Part shown: positions 1-12,167 of the stretch, piece after piece
How the letters are laid out: each line of letters opens with the position of its first letter
How positions within the stretch are numbered: the first letter of the stretch is position 1
From: Micrococcus terreus
Lineage (GTDB): Bacteria; Actinomycetota; Actinomycetes; Actinomycetales; Micrococcaceae
NCBI RefSeq assembly: GCF_900116905.1
Contig: NZ_FPCG01000004.1
Span: 62,001-126,000 of the forward strand
Direction of reading: 5' to 3'
Length of the DNA stretch: 64,000 nt
The notes under the pieces: model-generated
Database searches by the model: none
Seen by the model: only the letters and a program-made list of their open reading frames with translations
Told to the model about the DNA's origin: nothing
Made by a program: the position numbers and the translations under genes

Positions 1-1566
1 GGTGGACAGGATGTGGTCGCCCGAGGAGGACAGCACCGGAGTGTGGGGGAAGGCCCGGCCCAGCTCCTCCGCCGTCCGGTCCACGCCACGTGAACCAGCA
101 CGCAGCCGCTGCCCCCCGCACTCGGGACAGGCGAACCGACGCTCACGGCGTCCGCACCACCTGCAGGCCAGCTCACTGCGCGCGGCGGCATGACGGTCCG
201 GGTAACCCAGCGGCCCGGCACAGGCCTGACACCGCGCCGGAGTGCCGCAGTCCTGGCACAGCACCGCCGGGATGAACCCGCTGCGGGCCACCTGCACCAG
301 CACCGGACCGGGTTCCCCGTGACGCCCTTCCAGCGCCTCCCGGGCCGCACGCCAGGCCGCCTGAGGCAGACGTGCCCGCTGCAGGAACGGATCACGCTCG
401 GACTCCCAGGAGTCCGCGGTGGAGACCACGCGCGGCGTCGCAGCGTGCAGGCCCGGACGGTCCACCGCCAGCTCCTGCAGCCAGCCGGACTCCACGAGCC
501 GCTGGATCTCCGGAGTTCGAGCAGTGGAGGCGAACATCAGCGCGGCGCCGTCCAGCTCGGACCGCAGCAGGGCGACCTCCCGCGTGTGGGCATAGGGAGC
601 TCGGGGTTCGGCCAGCAGCGAGTCTCCGTCGTTCCAGACCAGGATCAGCCCCAGGTCCTGCACCGGGGCCCAGATCGCCGACCGTGTCCCCACGGCGATC
701 CGTCGTGAGCCGTGCAGCAGCTGCAGGAACGACCGGTAGCGCGGCGTCGGGCCGTCTTCAGCCGTGAGCCGGGCGTAGCCCTCTGGCCCCACCCGTTCGT
801 CCAGCGCGCGGCACAGCCGGTCCAGATCCCGCTGATCAGGGACCACGACGACGGCCCCTCGCCCTGCGCTGACGGCGAGGGCTGCCGAGTCGGCCAGGAT
901 GACGGCGGCGTCCCAGGCGCCGTGCGCGCTGGGCAGGACCACGGCAGAACGAGGGTGTCCACCCTCAGCGACCGCCGTCCAGAAGGCCTCTGCCCCGGAC
1001 AGTTCAGACCAGACCTGAGCCCGCTGGGATGCAGGCTCCGATGAGGTCTCCTCAGCCTCAGCACCCGAGGGTGTATCCGTGACCCCGGACTGGCCGGTCG
1101 CTTCCGGAACCACCTGTGCCACGCGCAGCTCCTTCTCGACCTTGGCCACCCGCGGGGGCAGGGCCAGGCGCAGGACGTCCGCGGTGGTCCCGGCATAGCG
1201 TCGCGCCGCTGCCCGGGCCAGGGCCAGCACCTCAGGAGCGAGCACCTGCTCGGCGGAGACCACCCGGCGCAGAGGCTGCAGCTTCGTCCCCGTGGACGGC
1301 TCTGCTGTGCGACGGATCAGCCACCCGGTCACGTCGCGGTGCCCGAACCGGACTTTGACCCGCACGCCCGGCTGAGCCTCGGCGTCCATCTCCCGGGGCA
1401 CCAGGTAGTCGAACTCCCGGTCCAGGTGGGGCACCGGGCTGTCGAGCAGCACCTGGGCCACGGGATCGTCAGGCCATCCCCCCGCGACCTCCGGCAGGCC
1501 TCGGGGCCCTTCCTCCGGATCGGGCAGGATGAACAGCGCGTCGTCCGGCGGCGGCGCGGCGGTCAC
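1..1566 (-). CDS. priA: Primosomal protein N' (PriA), actinobacterial type, 3' end outside window
   Basis: PriA recognises stalled or collapsed forks and helps reload the replisome. The 522 codons present run off the window edge before any stop. Seen: an N-terminal DNA-binding region with [17 protein letters not shown] (from about residue 42), then a helicase-like core, then two zinc-binding CxxC groups ([10 protein letters not shown] and [16 protein letters not shown]). The helicase ATP site is absent: the Walker A position reads LPSAHGAWD instead of a GSGKT loop, and the DEEH position reads VWNDGD. Loss of the ATPase motifs is known for actinobacterial PriA, so the protein probably acts as a DNA-binding and protein-loading factor rather than a helicase. 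The GTG start at 1566 overlaps the metK stop by four bases (GTGA), so it is probably coupled to metK. Confidence 0.9.
   Translation of the reverse strand, partial: MTAAPPPDDALFILPDPEEGPRGLPEVAGGWPDDPVAQVLLDSPVPHLDREFDYLVPREMDAEAQPGVRVKVRFGHRDVTGWLIRRTAEPSTGTKLQPLRRVVSAEQVLAPEVLALARAAARRYAGTTADVLRLALPPRVAKVEKELRVAQVVPEATGQSGVTDTPSGAEAEETSSEPASQRAQVWSELSGAEAFWTAVAEGGHPRSAVVLPSAHGAWDAAVILADSAALAVSAGRGAVVVVPDQRDLDRLCRALDERVGPEGYARLTAEDGPTPRYRSFLQLLHGSRRIAVGTRSAIWAPVQDLGLILVWNDGDSLLAEPRAPYAHTREVALLRSELDGAALMFASTARTPEIQRLVESGWLQELAVDRPGLHAATPRVVSTADSWESERDPFLQRARLPQAAWRAAREALEGRHGEPGPVLVQVARSGFIPAVLCQDCGTPARCQACAGPLGYPDRHAAARSELACRWCGRRERRFACPECGGQRLRAGSRGVDRTAEELGRAFPHTPVLSSSGDHILST
842..863. repeat. 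Exact 22-base repeat, copy 1
   Basis: Identical to 52055-52076. Here it lies inside priA (minus strand). It contains the GACGACGG element that occurs about ten times in the window, so codon bias may explain it. Confidence 0.4.
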
Positions 1567-2816
1567 CAGCCGACGGCGTCGCGCAGAGCGTCCACGCGGT
1601 CGAGCCGCTCCCAGGTGAAGTCCGGATCGGTGCGGCCGAAGTGGCCGTGGGCCGCGGTCCGGGCGTAGATGGGACGCTTGAGGTCCAGCTGGTCGATGAT
1701 CGCCAGCGGGCGGAGGTCGAAGACCTGGTTGACCGCTTCGATGATCTGCTCTTCCGGGACCTTGGCCGTGCCGAAGGTGTCCACATAGAGGCCGACCGGA
1801 CGGGCCTTGCCGATCGCGTAGGCCACCTGGAACTCGGCGCGCTCGGCCAGGCCGCTGGCCACCACGTTCTTGGCCACCCACCGCATGGCGTAGGCCGCCG
1901 AACGGTCCACCTTGGAGGGGTCCTTGCCGGAGAAGGCGCCGCCGCCGTGGCGGGCCATGCCGCCGTAGGTGTCCACGATGATCTTGCGTCCGGTCAGTCC
2001 GGCGTCGCCCACAGGGCCGCCGATGACGAACTGGCCCCCGGGGTTGACGATCAGCTGGGTGTGGTCGTGCTTGAGTCCCGAGTCTCGCAGCACCGGTGCG
2101 ATCACGTGGTCGGCGATGTCCTGGCGCAGCTGGTCCAGGCTGACGTCGTCGGTGTGCTGGGTGGAGACCACCACGGTCTCGACCGAGACGGGCAGGTGAT
2201 GCTCGTCGTAGCCCACGGTGACCTGGGTCTTGCCGTCCGGGCGCAGGTAGGCCAGCCCGTTCTCGGACTGGCGCACGCGGGTCAGTCGCTCGGAGAGTCG
2301 GTGCGCCAGGTAGATGGGCGTGGGCATGAAGGCGGGGGTCTCGGAGGAGGCGTAGCCGAACATGATGCCCTGGTCGCCGGCGCCCTGACGGTCCAGGGGA
2401 TCGCGGGAGCCGTTGCGCCACTCCCAGGAGTACTGCACGCCCTCGTTGATCTCCGGTGACTGCTGGCCGATCGAGATGGACACCCCGCACCGGGCGCCGT
2501 CGAAGCCGTTGGCCGAGGAGTCGTAGCCGATCCCCAGGATGGTCTGGCGCACGATCGTGGGGATCTCCACGTAGGCCGAGGTGGTGACCTCTCCGGCCAC
2601 GTGCACCAGTCCGGTGGTGGTCAGGGTCTCCACTGCCACCATGGCGTCAGGGTCGGCGGCCAGGAGCGCGTCGAGGATGGAGTCGGAGATCTGGTCGCAG
2701 ATCTTGTCCGGATGTCCGCTCGTGACGGACTCGGAGGTGAACAGGCGCAGTCCGCGTCCTCCCACTCCGGAGTAGGACTCGTACGGGCTCGGGGAGGTGT
2801 TCGCAGCGTCAGTCAC
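1563..2816 (-). CDS. metK: S-adenosylmethionine synthetase
   Basis: Makes S-adenosylmethionine from methionine and ATP in the cytoplasm, supplying methyl groups and precursor for polyamines. The 417 residues are normal for the family. Diagnostic stretches include the N-terminal [20 protein letters not shown], the metal/ATP region [10 protein letters not shown], the C-terminal domain [18 protein letters not shown] and the closing [10 protein letters not shown]. The GTG start has no Shine-Dalgarno site; instead TAGGAT lies six bases upstream, the layout of a leaderless transcript. No SAM riboswitch is visible upstream. It lies ten bases after coaBC, with priA overlapping its stop. Placement of metK between coaBC and priA is the standard actinobacterial order. 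Confidence 0.97.
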   Translation of the reverse strand: MTDAANTSPSPYESYSGVGGRGLRLFTSESVTSGHPDKICDQISDSILDALLAADPDAMVAVETLTTTGLVHVAGEVTTSAYVEIPTIVRQTILGIGYDSSANGFDGARCGVSISIGQQSPEINEGVQYSWEWRNGSRDPLDRQGAGDQGIMFGYASSETPAFMPTPIYLAHRLSERLTRVRQSENGLAYLRPDGKTQVTVGYDEHHLPVSVETVVVSTQHTDDVSLDQLRQDIADHVIAPVLRDSGLKHDHTQLIVNPGGQFVIGGPVGDAGLTGRKIIVDTYGGMARHGGGAFSGKDPSKVDRSAAYAMRWVAKNVVASGLAERAEFQVAYAIGKARPVGLYVDTFGTAKVPEEQIIEAVNQVFDLRPLAIIDQLDLKRPIYARTAAHGHFGRTDPDFTWERLDRVDALRDAVGW

Positions 2817-2822
2817 CGGACC

Positions 2823-2828
2823 ATCCTA
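2823..2828 (-). promoter_or_regulatory. Candidate -10 box for a leaderless metK transcript
   Basis: TAGGAT on the minus strand is followed by exactly six bases and then the GTG start of metK, so transcription would begin at or next to the start codon. No convincing -35 box is seen 17 bases further upstream. The box overlaps the end of coaBC. The absence of a Shine-Dalgarno sequence before metK agrees with leaderless translation. Confidence 0.45.
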
Positions 2829-4166
2829 GCCAGGCTGGACCTCACGGCCCATCAGGCCCGCGAGCTGCTCCACCACCACGGATGCCGCCTCGGCCTTGCT
2901 TCCCGCCGCCTGGACCGGTTCACGCCCGTCGGCGAAGAGCACGGTGACCTCCGTGGTGTCCTGACCGAACACCTGGTCCCGCCCGACCTGGTTGACCACC
3001 AGCGCCTCACACCCCTTGCGCTGCAGCTTGGCCGCGCCGTACTCGAGCACGGAGCCTGAGTCGTCCCCCGTCTCGGCGGCGAAGCCGACGATCACCGGCG
3101 GCACGTCCGCTCCCTCGGTTCGGCGGCACACCGTCTCGGCCAGGATGTCCGGGGTCCGTTCCAGGGTGATGACCGGGCTGGCTCCATCCTCGGTCTTCTT
3201 GATCTTGGCGTCGGTGTACTCGGCCGGCCGGAAGTCGGCCACAGCAGCAGCCATGATCAGTCCGTCGGCTCCGGCACAGTGGGCGAACACCGCCTCGCGC
3301 AGCTCCCCGGTGGACTCCACGCGGGTGACCTCCGCACCGCTCGGTGCCGGCACGTCCATGGCGGCCCCGATGAACCGCACCGACGCCCCGGCTGCCAGAG
3401 CGGCCTCAGCCAGGGCCACTCCCATCTTCCCGGAGGACCGGTTGCCCAGATAGCGCACCGGATCCAGTGCCTCCCGGGTGCCTCCGGCGGTCACGACGAC
3501 GGTCCGGCCGGTGAGAGGGCCGGCGGCGGTCTTCGAGGGCGAGGGGGACGACAGCACTGATGCCCAGGACTCATGCCGGGCAGCGCTCTGGGGTGAGTCC
3601 TCGGATGCAGTCTGGGCTGACTGGCGCGAGGAACGAGGAGCGGTGGCGGCCCATCGTTGTGCCTCGGACCAGATCCGATCCATCTCCGGCAGGCGACCGG
3701 GGCCGGAGTCCCGTCCCGTGAGTCGGCCCGAGTCCGGGTCCATCACGTGCACACCGCGCTCGCGCAGCGTGGCCACATGGGCCTGGGTGGCCGGATGCAG
3801 CCACATCTCGGTGTGCATGGCCGGCGCCATCAGCACCGGGCAGGTGGCAGTCAGCAGGACGTTGCCCAGCAGGTCCGAGGCCAGGCCGGTCGCCGCTCGA
3901 GCCAGGGAGTCAGCGGTCGCCGGGGCCACCACCACCAGCTCGGCCTCTCGGCCCAGGCGCACGTGGTTGACCTGGTCCACAGCCTCGAAGGTGTCGGTGT
4001 GCACCGGCCTCCCCGAGAGCGCCTCCCAGGTGGCCTTCCCCACGAAGTTCAGTGCCGCTGGAGTGGGGACCACGTCCACGTGGTGTCCGGCCTCCTTCAT
4101 CAGGCGCAGCAGCAGCGCTGACTTGTAGGCGGCGATTCCGCCGGTCACTCCCAGGACGATCCGCAT
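2826..4166 (-). CDS. coaBC: Bifunctional phosphopantothenoylcysteine decarboxylase / phosphopantothenate-cysteine ligase
   Basis: Carries out two consecutive steps of coenzyme A synthesis: CTP-dependent ligation of cysteine to 4'-phosphopantothenate and FMN-dependent decarboxylation to 4'-phosphopantetheine. The N-terminal CoaC half opens with MRIVLGVTGGIAAYKSALLL and carries the flavoprotein motifs PVLMAPAMHTEMW (active-site Asn replaced by Thr/His context in this segment; the usual form is PAMN) and the substrate region. The C-terminal CoaB half begins near TVVVTAGGTREALDPVRYLGN and contains SSGKMGVALA and AAAVADFRP. The start chosen is ATG at 4166, eight bases after AGGAG; a GTG 24 bases further upstream is in frame but lacks a site. 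A Ser/Thr/Ala-rich linker of about 45 residues separates the halves. Confidence 0.95.
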   Translation of the reverse strand: MRIVLGVTGGIAAYKSALLLRLMKEAGHHVDVVPTPAALNFVGKATWEALSGRPVHTDTFEAVDQVNHVRLGREAELVVVAPATADSLARAATGLASDLLGNVLLTATCPVLMAPAMHTEMWLHPATQAHVATLRERGVHVMDPDSGRLTGRDSGPGRLPEMDRIWSEAQRWAATAPRSSRQSAQTASEDSPQSAARHESWASVLSSPSPSKTAAGPLTGRTVVVTAGGTREALDPVRYLGNRSSGKMGVALAEAALAAGASVRFIGAAMDVPAPSGAEVTRVESTGELREAVFAHCAGADGLIMAAAVADFRPAEYTDAKIKKTEDGASPVITLERTPDILAETVCRRTEGADVPPVIVGFAAETGDDSGSVLEYGAAKLQRKGCEALVVNQVGRDQVFGQDTTEVTVLFADGREPVQAAGSKAEAASVVVEQLAGLMGREVQPG

Positions 4167-4225
4167 CCGTGGCACTCCTGTCTGCTGCACTCCGGTGCAG
4201 TTCCGGAGCTCTGGGCCTGAAGACA

Positions 4226-4259
4226 GCTCCGGCCGGCGCCGTCAGGCACCGGCCGGAGC
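4226..4259 (-). terminator. Hairpin terminator after rpoZ
   Basis: Perfect 11-bp inverted repeat GCTCCGGCCGG / CCGGCCGGAGC with a 12-base loop, a few bases past the rpoZ stop. There is no strong T-run after it on the minus strand, as is usual in high-GC actinobacteria. It separates gmk-rpoZ transcription from coaBC-metK-priA, fully or by attenuation. Confidence 0.65.
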
Positions 4260-4265
4260 AGGGGG

Positions 4266-4736
4266 TCACTGCTGGTCTTCGTCACCCTCGGTGGGGGTGC
4301 CGTCCAGATCGCCGCCTTCGGCCTGCTCGGCTGCGGGGACGTCATCCGTGGCGGTGCCGGGGTCGGTGGTGGCGTCGGCCACCGGAGCGTCCGGCAGGAA
4401 GCCCTCATCGGAGAAGGCTGCGGAGTCGTCCTGGCCCTCCAGGCTGAAGTCGGCGAACTCGTCAGCGGCGGGCTCGGCCGGCTCGTCCACGGCCGGGGCG
4501 ATCTCCAGCAGGTTCTCATCGACCTCGCGCAGGGCGATGGACAGCGGCTTCTCGTTGAGCTTGGTGTCCACCAGGGGGCCGACGTACTCGAAGAGGCCCT
4601 CGTGCAGCTGGGAGTAGTAGGCGTTGATCTGGCGGGCTCGCTTGGCGGCGAACAGCACCAGGGCGTACTTGGAGTCAACCTTGTCCAGCAGGGAGTCGAT
4701 GGGCGGGTTGACGATGCCTTCGTACAGTTCGGTCAC
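4266..4736 (-). CDS. rpoZ: RNA polymerase omega subunit with a long acidic C-terminal tail
   Basis: The omega subunit assists folding of beta-prime and stabilises RNA polymerase. The conserved core is clear in the first 80 residues: [34 protein letters not shown] and [15 protein letters not shown]. At 156 residues the protein is longer than the usual 80-110: after the core follows a tail of about 75 residues that is rich in Asp, Glu, Ala and Pro, ending EGDEDQQ, with no recognisable fold and probably disordered. The start is a GTG. It is next to gmk in the usual order (gmk-rpoZ-coaBC) and is followed by a GC-rich hairpin. Acidic omega tails occur in some relatives, but the length here is notable. 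Confidence 0.95.
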   Translation of the reverse strand: MTELYEGIVNPPIDSLLDKVDSKYALVLFAAKRARQINAYYSQLHEGLFEYVGPLVDTKLNEKPLSIALREVDENLLEIAPAVDEPAEPAADEFADFSLEGQDDSAAFSDEGFLPDAPVADATTDPGTATDDVPAAEQAEGGDLDGTPTEGDEDQQ

Positions 4737-4820
4737 AGGGTCTCCACGGTCTGTCTAGGGGTCGCGCCACTCGGTGTGAGGGCGGAGTCTGATGGGCTGC
4801 TCAGGCAGCCGGTGCCGAGC

Positions 4821-5468
4821 TCAGCGACGCTCAGCGGGGTCCAGGCCCATGATGCGCACCAGCTCCTCAGCGGCGCGCTCCACGGTGTCATTGACCACCA
4901 CAGCATCGAACTCCGGCTCGGCAGCGAGTTCCATTCTAGCTGTTTCCAGGCGACGCCGCTGTTCCTCAGGCGACTCCGTGCCGCGCCCGACCAAACGGTG
5001 GACCAGTTCGTCCCAACTCGGCGGGGCCAGGAAGACGAAGGTCGCCTCCGGGAGGGACTCGCGCACCTGGCGAGCTCCCTGGAGGTCGATCTCCAACAGA
5101 ACACGCTGTCCCTGGTCCAACGCCTGCTGGACGGTGTCCCGCCGCGTTCCGTAGCGGTTTACACCGTGCACCACCGCCCACTCGAGCATCTGGTCCTGCT
5201 CGACCAGTTCGTCGAACCGCTCGGGACTGACGAAGAAGTAGTGCCGCCCGTCCTCCTCGCCTGGCCGAGCCGCCCGGGTGGTGGCGGAGACGGAGAGCCA
5301 CACTTGAGGGAAGTGCTCGCGGATGAACTGCGAGACCGTCCCCTTGCCCACCGCAGTGGGTCCGGCCAGGACCGTGACCTGTGGACGGCCTGGAGAGCTG
5401 AGCTCCTCGCGAGTCCGGACCGGTCGAGGTCCGGGAATCGCGGGAGCATCGGGGCTGGATGAGGTCAC
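4821..5468 (-). CDS. gmk: Guanylate kinase
   Basis: Phosphorylates GMP to GDP with ATP, an essential step in guanine nucleotide supply. The P-loop GPTAVGKGT sits at about residues 36-44; normal family members start almost at the P-loop, so there is an N-terminal extension of about 28 residues rich in Pro and Ser. Other family signatures are [19 protein letters not shown] (GMP-binding), [21 protein letters not shown] and [14 protein letters not shown]. The start is GTG at 5468, four bases after GGAGG. Usually this gene directly follows mihF, as here, with about 100 bases between them holding no clear signal. Confidence 0.96.
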   Translation of the reverse strand: MTSSSPDAPAIPGPRPVRTREELSSPGRPQVTVLAGPTAVGKGTVSQFIREHFPQVWLSVSATTRAARPGEEDGRHYFFVSPERFDELVEQDQMLEWAVVHGVNRYGTRRDTVQQALDQGQRVLLEIDLQGARQVRESLPEATFVFLAPPSWDELVHRLVGRGTESPEEQRRRLETARMELAAEPEFDAVVVNDTVERAAEELVRIMGLDPAERR

Positions 5469-5566
5469 AGGTCCTCCCGGACAGGCGCTGGTGGATCAGG
5501 TGCAGTGGGTCTGGCGGGCCTCCGCACCCGGCGAGCCCGTGCAGGGACCTGCCAGCCAGAGGTGGC

Positions 5567-5881
5567 CTACCGGCCAATATAGGCGATCAGCGCCTCGCGC
5601 TGGCGACGGCCCAGGCCTCCCAGGCGACGACTGCGGGACACCTGACAGGAGTCCATGATGCCGTTGGCACGCACCTCCCCCACTCCGTGGAGGGTCTGGA
5701 GCAGGTCGATGGTGCGCATCCTCGCGATCGCCGGGTCCTGGTCCGCCGCTGCGAACACCTCACGCAGTCCGATCTTCTCCTGCCGGAACTGCTCCTTCAG
5801 GTCGGCTCGTGCCGACCTGGCCTCCAGCGCCTTGGCGCGAGCGGCCGCACGCTCCTGGGGTGAAAGATCCTTCAATGCCAT
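5567..5881 (-). CDS. mihF: Integration host factor, actinobacterial type (mIHF)
   Basis: A nucleoid-associated, DNA-binding and DNA-bending protein specific to Actinobacteria; it has no relation to proteobacterial IHF and is essential in mycobacteria. The 104 residues match the family length. Visible features are a basic N-terminal helix (ERAAARAKALEARSARADLK) followed by the helix-two-turn-helix region with LLQTLHGVGEVRANGIMDS and SRRLGGLGRRQREALIAYIG. The start chosen is ATG at 5881, which aligns with known family members and has AAGGTGG seven bases upstream; an in-frame start at 5935 would add 18 unrelated residues. An AT-rich leader of about 200 bases precedes it. Confidence 0.95.
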   Translation of the reverse strand: MALKDLSPQERAAARAKALEARSARADLKEQFRQEKIGLREVFAAADQDPAIARMRTIDLLQTLHGVGEVRANGIMDSCQVSRSRRLGGLGRRQREALIAYIGR

Positions 5882-6079
5882 GCTGAACCACCTTGGGGTG
5901 TCGAGATCCAGTCGGGGTGGGGTTCTGGTTCCCACAATGACACCTGAGAATACAAGATCTGGGTTCAGACTATACAGCGACCTGGGCCTCTATGAATACA
6001 ATGCACAGGCCTCATCCAAGGTGCAGTGAAATATGAAACTGATCGGTAACCGGGGCTCGATTCCAGGAAAGCCGACAGG
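5882..6079. other. AT-rich intergenic region upstream of mihF
   Basis: About 200 bases between mihF and pyrF with no gene. It is the most AT-rich stretch of the window, with several A/T-rich hexamers on the minus strand resembling promoter boxes. No terminator hairpin is visible after pyrF. A short sequence resembling a tRNA T-loop near 6050 has no partner arms. Confidence 0.6.
5969..5996 (-). promoter_or_regulatory. Candidate mihF promoter
   Basis: On the minus strand TTCATA (5991-5996) and TATAGT (5969-5974) are separated by 16 bases, close to a vegetative sigma consensus and placed about 88 bases before the mihF start. An alternative -35, TTGTAT, lies five bases further upstream. The assignment is by eye only. 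Confidence 0.45.
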
Positions 6080-6963
6080 TCATCCGGCCAGATCAGCCCG
6101 ATTTCGACGAATCGCCTCGCGCAGGCTCTCGATCGTGGGTCCGGCCTGGAGGATGGCTCGGCTGGACGTCGCCACCACGTGCGGCCAGGCCTGCCCGAAC
6201 CCGGTCTTCATGCCGTGGGCGGTGGCTCCCTGGGCGCCGAAGCCAGGGGCCAGCAACGCACCGCCCACGGTGGCCAGATCCAGGCCCAGCCGCGCAGCAT
6301 CCTCAGCCACCGTGGCACCCACCACCAGTCCGACGGGGCCCAGGTGGTCCGGCCCGGCCTCAGCATTGTCCGCGGCAGCGGCCCTGGCGATGGACCGCGC
6401 CACCGACCCGTCGGCGCCGCCGACATGCTGGACCGAGGCTCCCTCTGGATTGGAGGTCAGTGCCAGGACGAACACGCCTCGGCCGTTCTGGACGGCCAGA
6501 TCGATGGCCGGTCGCAACGACTCGTATCCCAGGTAGGGACTCAGGGTCACCGCGTCTGCGGCCAGAGGGGATCCGTCCGAGAGCCAGGCCTCGGCATATC
6601 CAGCCATGGTGGAGCCGATGTCACCGCGCTTGGCGTCAGCGATGGTGAGCACCTCGGCATCGCGCGCCTGGCCCAGGAGCCGTTCCAACGCGGCGATGCC
6701 CGACGATCCGTGACGCTCATACAGGGCGACCTGCGGCTTGATCGCGGCCACCCCCTCCGCTGCGGCCGCCTCCAGCGACCGCAGCGAGAAGGTCTCCAGG
6801 CCTTCAGCGGTGTCCGTCAGTCCCCACTCGGCCAGCAGTCCCGCATGGGGATCGATGCCCATGCACAGCGGACCGTGCTCCTGCATCGCGGCGGCCAGCC
6901 GCTGACCGAAGGGAACGCGGACCGGCGCCGGAACGCTCGCCTGCCGGACGTCGTCGGGCTGGT

Positions 6964-6967
<4 letters not shown>
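6080..6967 (-). CDS. pyrF: Orotidine-5'-phosphate decarboxylase, type 2
   Basis: Last step of UMP synthesis: decarboxylates orotidine 5'-phosphate. The type 2 subfamily is shown by the length of 295 residues and by the active-site stretch [18 protein letters not shown], with the catalytic Lys flanked by two Asp. [11 protein letters not shown] near the N-terminus carries the substrate-binding Asp, and [11 protein letters not shown] is the phosphate-binding loop near the C-terminus. The GTG start overlaps the carB stop by four bases (GTGA), so it is the last gene of the pyrR-pyrB-pyrC-carA-carB-pyrF operon. No terminator hairpin is evident in the 200 bases that follow. Confidence 0.97.
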
Positions 6968-10278
<3,311 letters not shown>

Positions 10279-10284
10279 CGTGGG

Positions 10285-11520
10285 TCAGGCTCCTTCGGAG
10301 GTGGTCTGGGCGGCGGCGGTGCCGGCGGCGGCCGAGCGCTGCTGCATGAGGGTGATGAACCGATCGAACAGACCGGCGGAGTCATGCGGTCCGGCCGCCG
10401 ACTCGGGGTGGAACTGGACGGAGAAGGCGGGGCGGTCCAGCAGGCGCAGTCCCTCGACCACCTGGTCGTTCAGGGACCAGTGGGAGACCTCCACCCGGCC
10501 GAACCGCTCGTTCGGCGCGGTGACCACCTCACCCAGCGGCGCATCCACGGCGAACCCGTGGTTCTGGGAGGTGATCTCCACCCGTCCGGTGGCCTTGTCC
10601 ATCACCGGCTGGTTGGGACCGCGGTGGCCGAACGGCAGCTTGTAGGTGCCGAAGCCCAGCGTCCGTCCGAAGATCTGGTTGCCGAAGCAGATCCCGAAGA
10701 AGGGCAGCCCGGCGTCCAGCACCTGGGTGAGCAGCTCCACCTGGGCGTCGGCTGTGGCCGGATCGCCAGGACCGTTGGAGAGGAACACGCCGTCCGGATC
10801 CAGCGCGGCGATGTCCTGGTAGCTGGCCGTGGCCGGCAGCACGTGCAGGCGCACCCCACGCTGGGCCAGGTGGCGGGGCGTGGCGGCCTTGATGCCCAGG
10901 TCGATCGCCGCGACCTCGAACAGCGGCTCGCTCTCCCATCCGTGGTCGGCGGGCTCCACCGTGTAGGGCTGCACCGTGGTGACCTCCTCGGCCAGGCGCG
11001 CCCCGGCCATGGAGGGCTGGCCCTGGACCTCGGCCACCAGTTCGGCGACCGGACGCTCGGCAGCCTCTCCGGAGAAGATCCCAGCCTTCATGGAGCCCTC
11101 GGAGCGCAGGTGACGGGTGATCGCCCGGGTGTCCACCCCCTGGATCCCGACGACGCCCTGGGCCTGCAGCTCCTCGTCCAGCGTGCGCTGGGCACGCCAG
11201 TTGGAGGCGCGGCGGGCCGCGTCACGCACCACGTAGCCGGCCACGAACATGGCCCGGGACTCCGGGTCTTCGTCATTCACCCCGGTGTTGCCGATGTGCG
11301 GGAAGGTCTGCACCACGATCTGGCGGGCGTAGGAGGGATCGGTCAGCGTCTCCTGATACCCGGTCATCCCGGTGGTGAAGACGGCCTCACCGAGGGTGGT
11401 GCCCACGGCGCCGTAGGACCGGCCACGGTGGACGGTGCCGTCCTCCAGGACGAGCAGAGCAGGCTGGGCGGCAGCGGATCCTGCAGCGGACGCGGCCGAC
11501 GGGGAGTGGTTCTGGCTCAT
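10285..11520 (-). CDS. carA: Carbamoyl-phosphate synthase small subunit
   Basis: Glutaminase subunit: hydrolyses glutamine and passes ammonia to CarB. The N-terminal half has the family signature [15 protein letters not shown] and [17 protein letters not shown]; the C-terminal class I glutamine amidotransferase domain has the nucleophile Cys in [16 protein letters not shown] and the His/Glu pair in [14 protein letters not shown]. The nucleophile loop reads ICFGNQ rather than the commoner ICLGHQ, a conservative variant. The ATG at 11520 is preferred over an in-frame TTG 18 bases upstream; its ribosome site is only a weak purine run (GAGAAGAGAAG). It is the fourth gene of the pyr operon after the PH-like membrane protein. 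Confidence 0.97.
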   Translation of the reverse strand: MSQNHSPSAASAAGSAAAQPALLVLEDGTVHRGRSYGAVGTTLGEAVFTTGMTGYQETLTDPSYARQIVVQTFPHIGNTGVNDEDPESRAMFVAGYVVRDAARRASNWRAQRTLDEELQAQGVVGIQGVDTRAITRHLRSEGSMKAGIFSGEAAERPVAELVAEVQGQPSMAGARLAEEVTTVQPYTVEPADHGWESEPLFEVAAIDLGIKAATPRHLAQRGVRLHVLPATASYQDIAALDPDGVFLSNGPGDPATADAQVELLTQVLDAGLPFFGICFGNQIFGRTLGFGTYKLPFGHRGPNQPVMDKATGRVEITSQNHGFAVDAPLGEVVTAPNERFGRVEVSHWSLNDQVVEGLRLLDRPAFSVQFHPESAAGPHDSAGLFDRFITLMQQRSAAAGTAAAQTTSEGA

Positions 11521-11556
11521 GGGTTCTTCTCTTCTCAACGGCGTGTCAGCGGCGAA

Positions 11557-12117
11557 TCAACGGTCGGTGGTGTCAGTGGGATCAGGGGTGGCTGGAACGG
11601 CGGCGGTGGCCGTGCCGGTCAGTGACTGCAGGGCCTCCATCAGCGGGGCCCGGTCAGCCGCGGCCCGGGTGCGGAAGCCGGTGGAGACCTCGTCCGCTCC
11701 CAGCATCCAGGAGACCACGAGCAGTCCGTCGCGTTCCACGAACTTGCCCTGCATCCCTGACTCCAGACGCACATCCGTGAGGTCCGCAGCGGGAATGAAC
11801 AGGTTCTCGGCTCCGCTGCGCAGCAGGGCCACGCCGTCCGGGTGGACCTCCAGGCGCGCGGTGGTGCGCAGACCCAGGCCATGCACGGCGATCCGGTCCA
11901 GCCAGTCACGACCGCGGACGGTGGAGACATACATCCCTTCGGCGCCGGCCAGCGGCTCGGCGTCCAAAACCCGCTGCGGGACCCCGGCGGGAGCGGCGAG
12001 ATCCTGCTGACGTCGCTTGCGGTTGCGCCATCCCCAGGCGATCAGTGCGAAGATCAGGGCGGCGATCGCCGCCACAGTCAGCAAGGTCAGGGGGGAGGCT
12101 GCGGCGTTCTCGGTCAC
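11557..12117 (-). CDS. PH-like domain membrane protein between pyrC and carA
   Basis: A 186-residue protein with one N-terminal membrane helix (LTLLTVAAIAALIFALIAWG, about residues 9-28) followed by a basic stop-transfer segment (RNRKRRQQ) and a soluble cytoplasmic domain of about 130 residues with a pattern of short beta strands (MYVSTVRGRDWLDRIAVHGL, RLEVHPDGVALLRSGAENLF, FVERDGLLVVSWML). A protein of this type occupies the same place, between pyrC and carA, in many Actinobacteria, for example Rv1382 of Mycobacterium tuberculosis; its function is unknown. The start is GTG at 12117, 50 bases after pyrC. Its constant position in the pyr operon suggests a role linked to pyrimidine metabolism or merely co-expression. 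Confidence 0.8.
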   Translation of the reverse strand: MTENAAASPLTLLTVAAIAALIFALIAWGWRNRKRRQQDLAAPAGVPQRVLDAEPLAGAEGMYVSTVRGRDWLDRIAVHGLGLRTTARLEVHPDGVALLRSGAENLFIPAADLTDVRLESGMQGKFVERDGLLVVSWMLGADEVSTGFRTRAAADRAPLMEALQSLTGTATAAVPATPDPTDTTDR

Positions 12118-12167
12118 AGGCGGTCTGGTCCTTCGGTGCTCGGAGGGGATACGGGAGGCAGTCTGGT

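Noticed and set aside
645-1196. Minus-strand open frame of 183 codons at the left end
   Set aside because: Wrong frame of priA; the correct frame has no stop inside the window and shows PriA zinc fingers.
2817-2870. Possible SAM riboswitch upstream of metK
   Set aside because: The space to coaBC is ten bases and contains no riboswitch core.
6040-6075. T-loop-like sequence GGCTCGATTCC suggesting a tRNA
   Set aside because: No matching D-arm, anticodon stem or acceptor stem within 80 bases.
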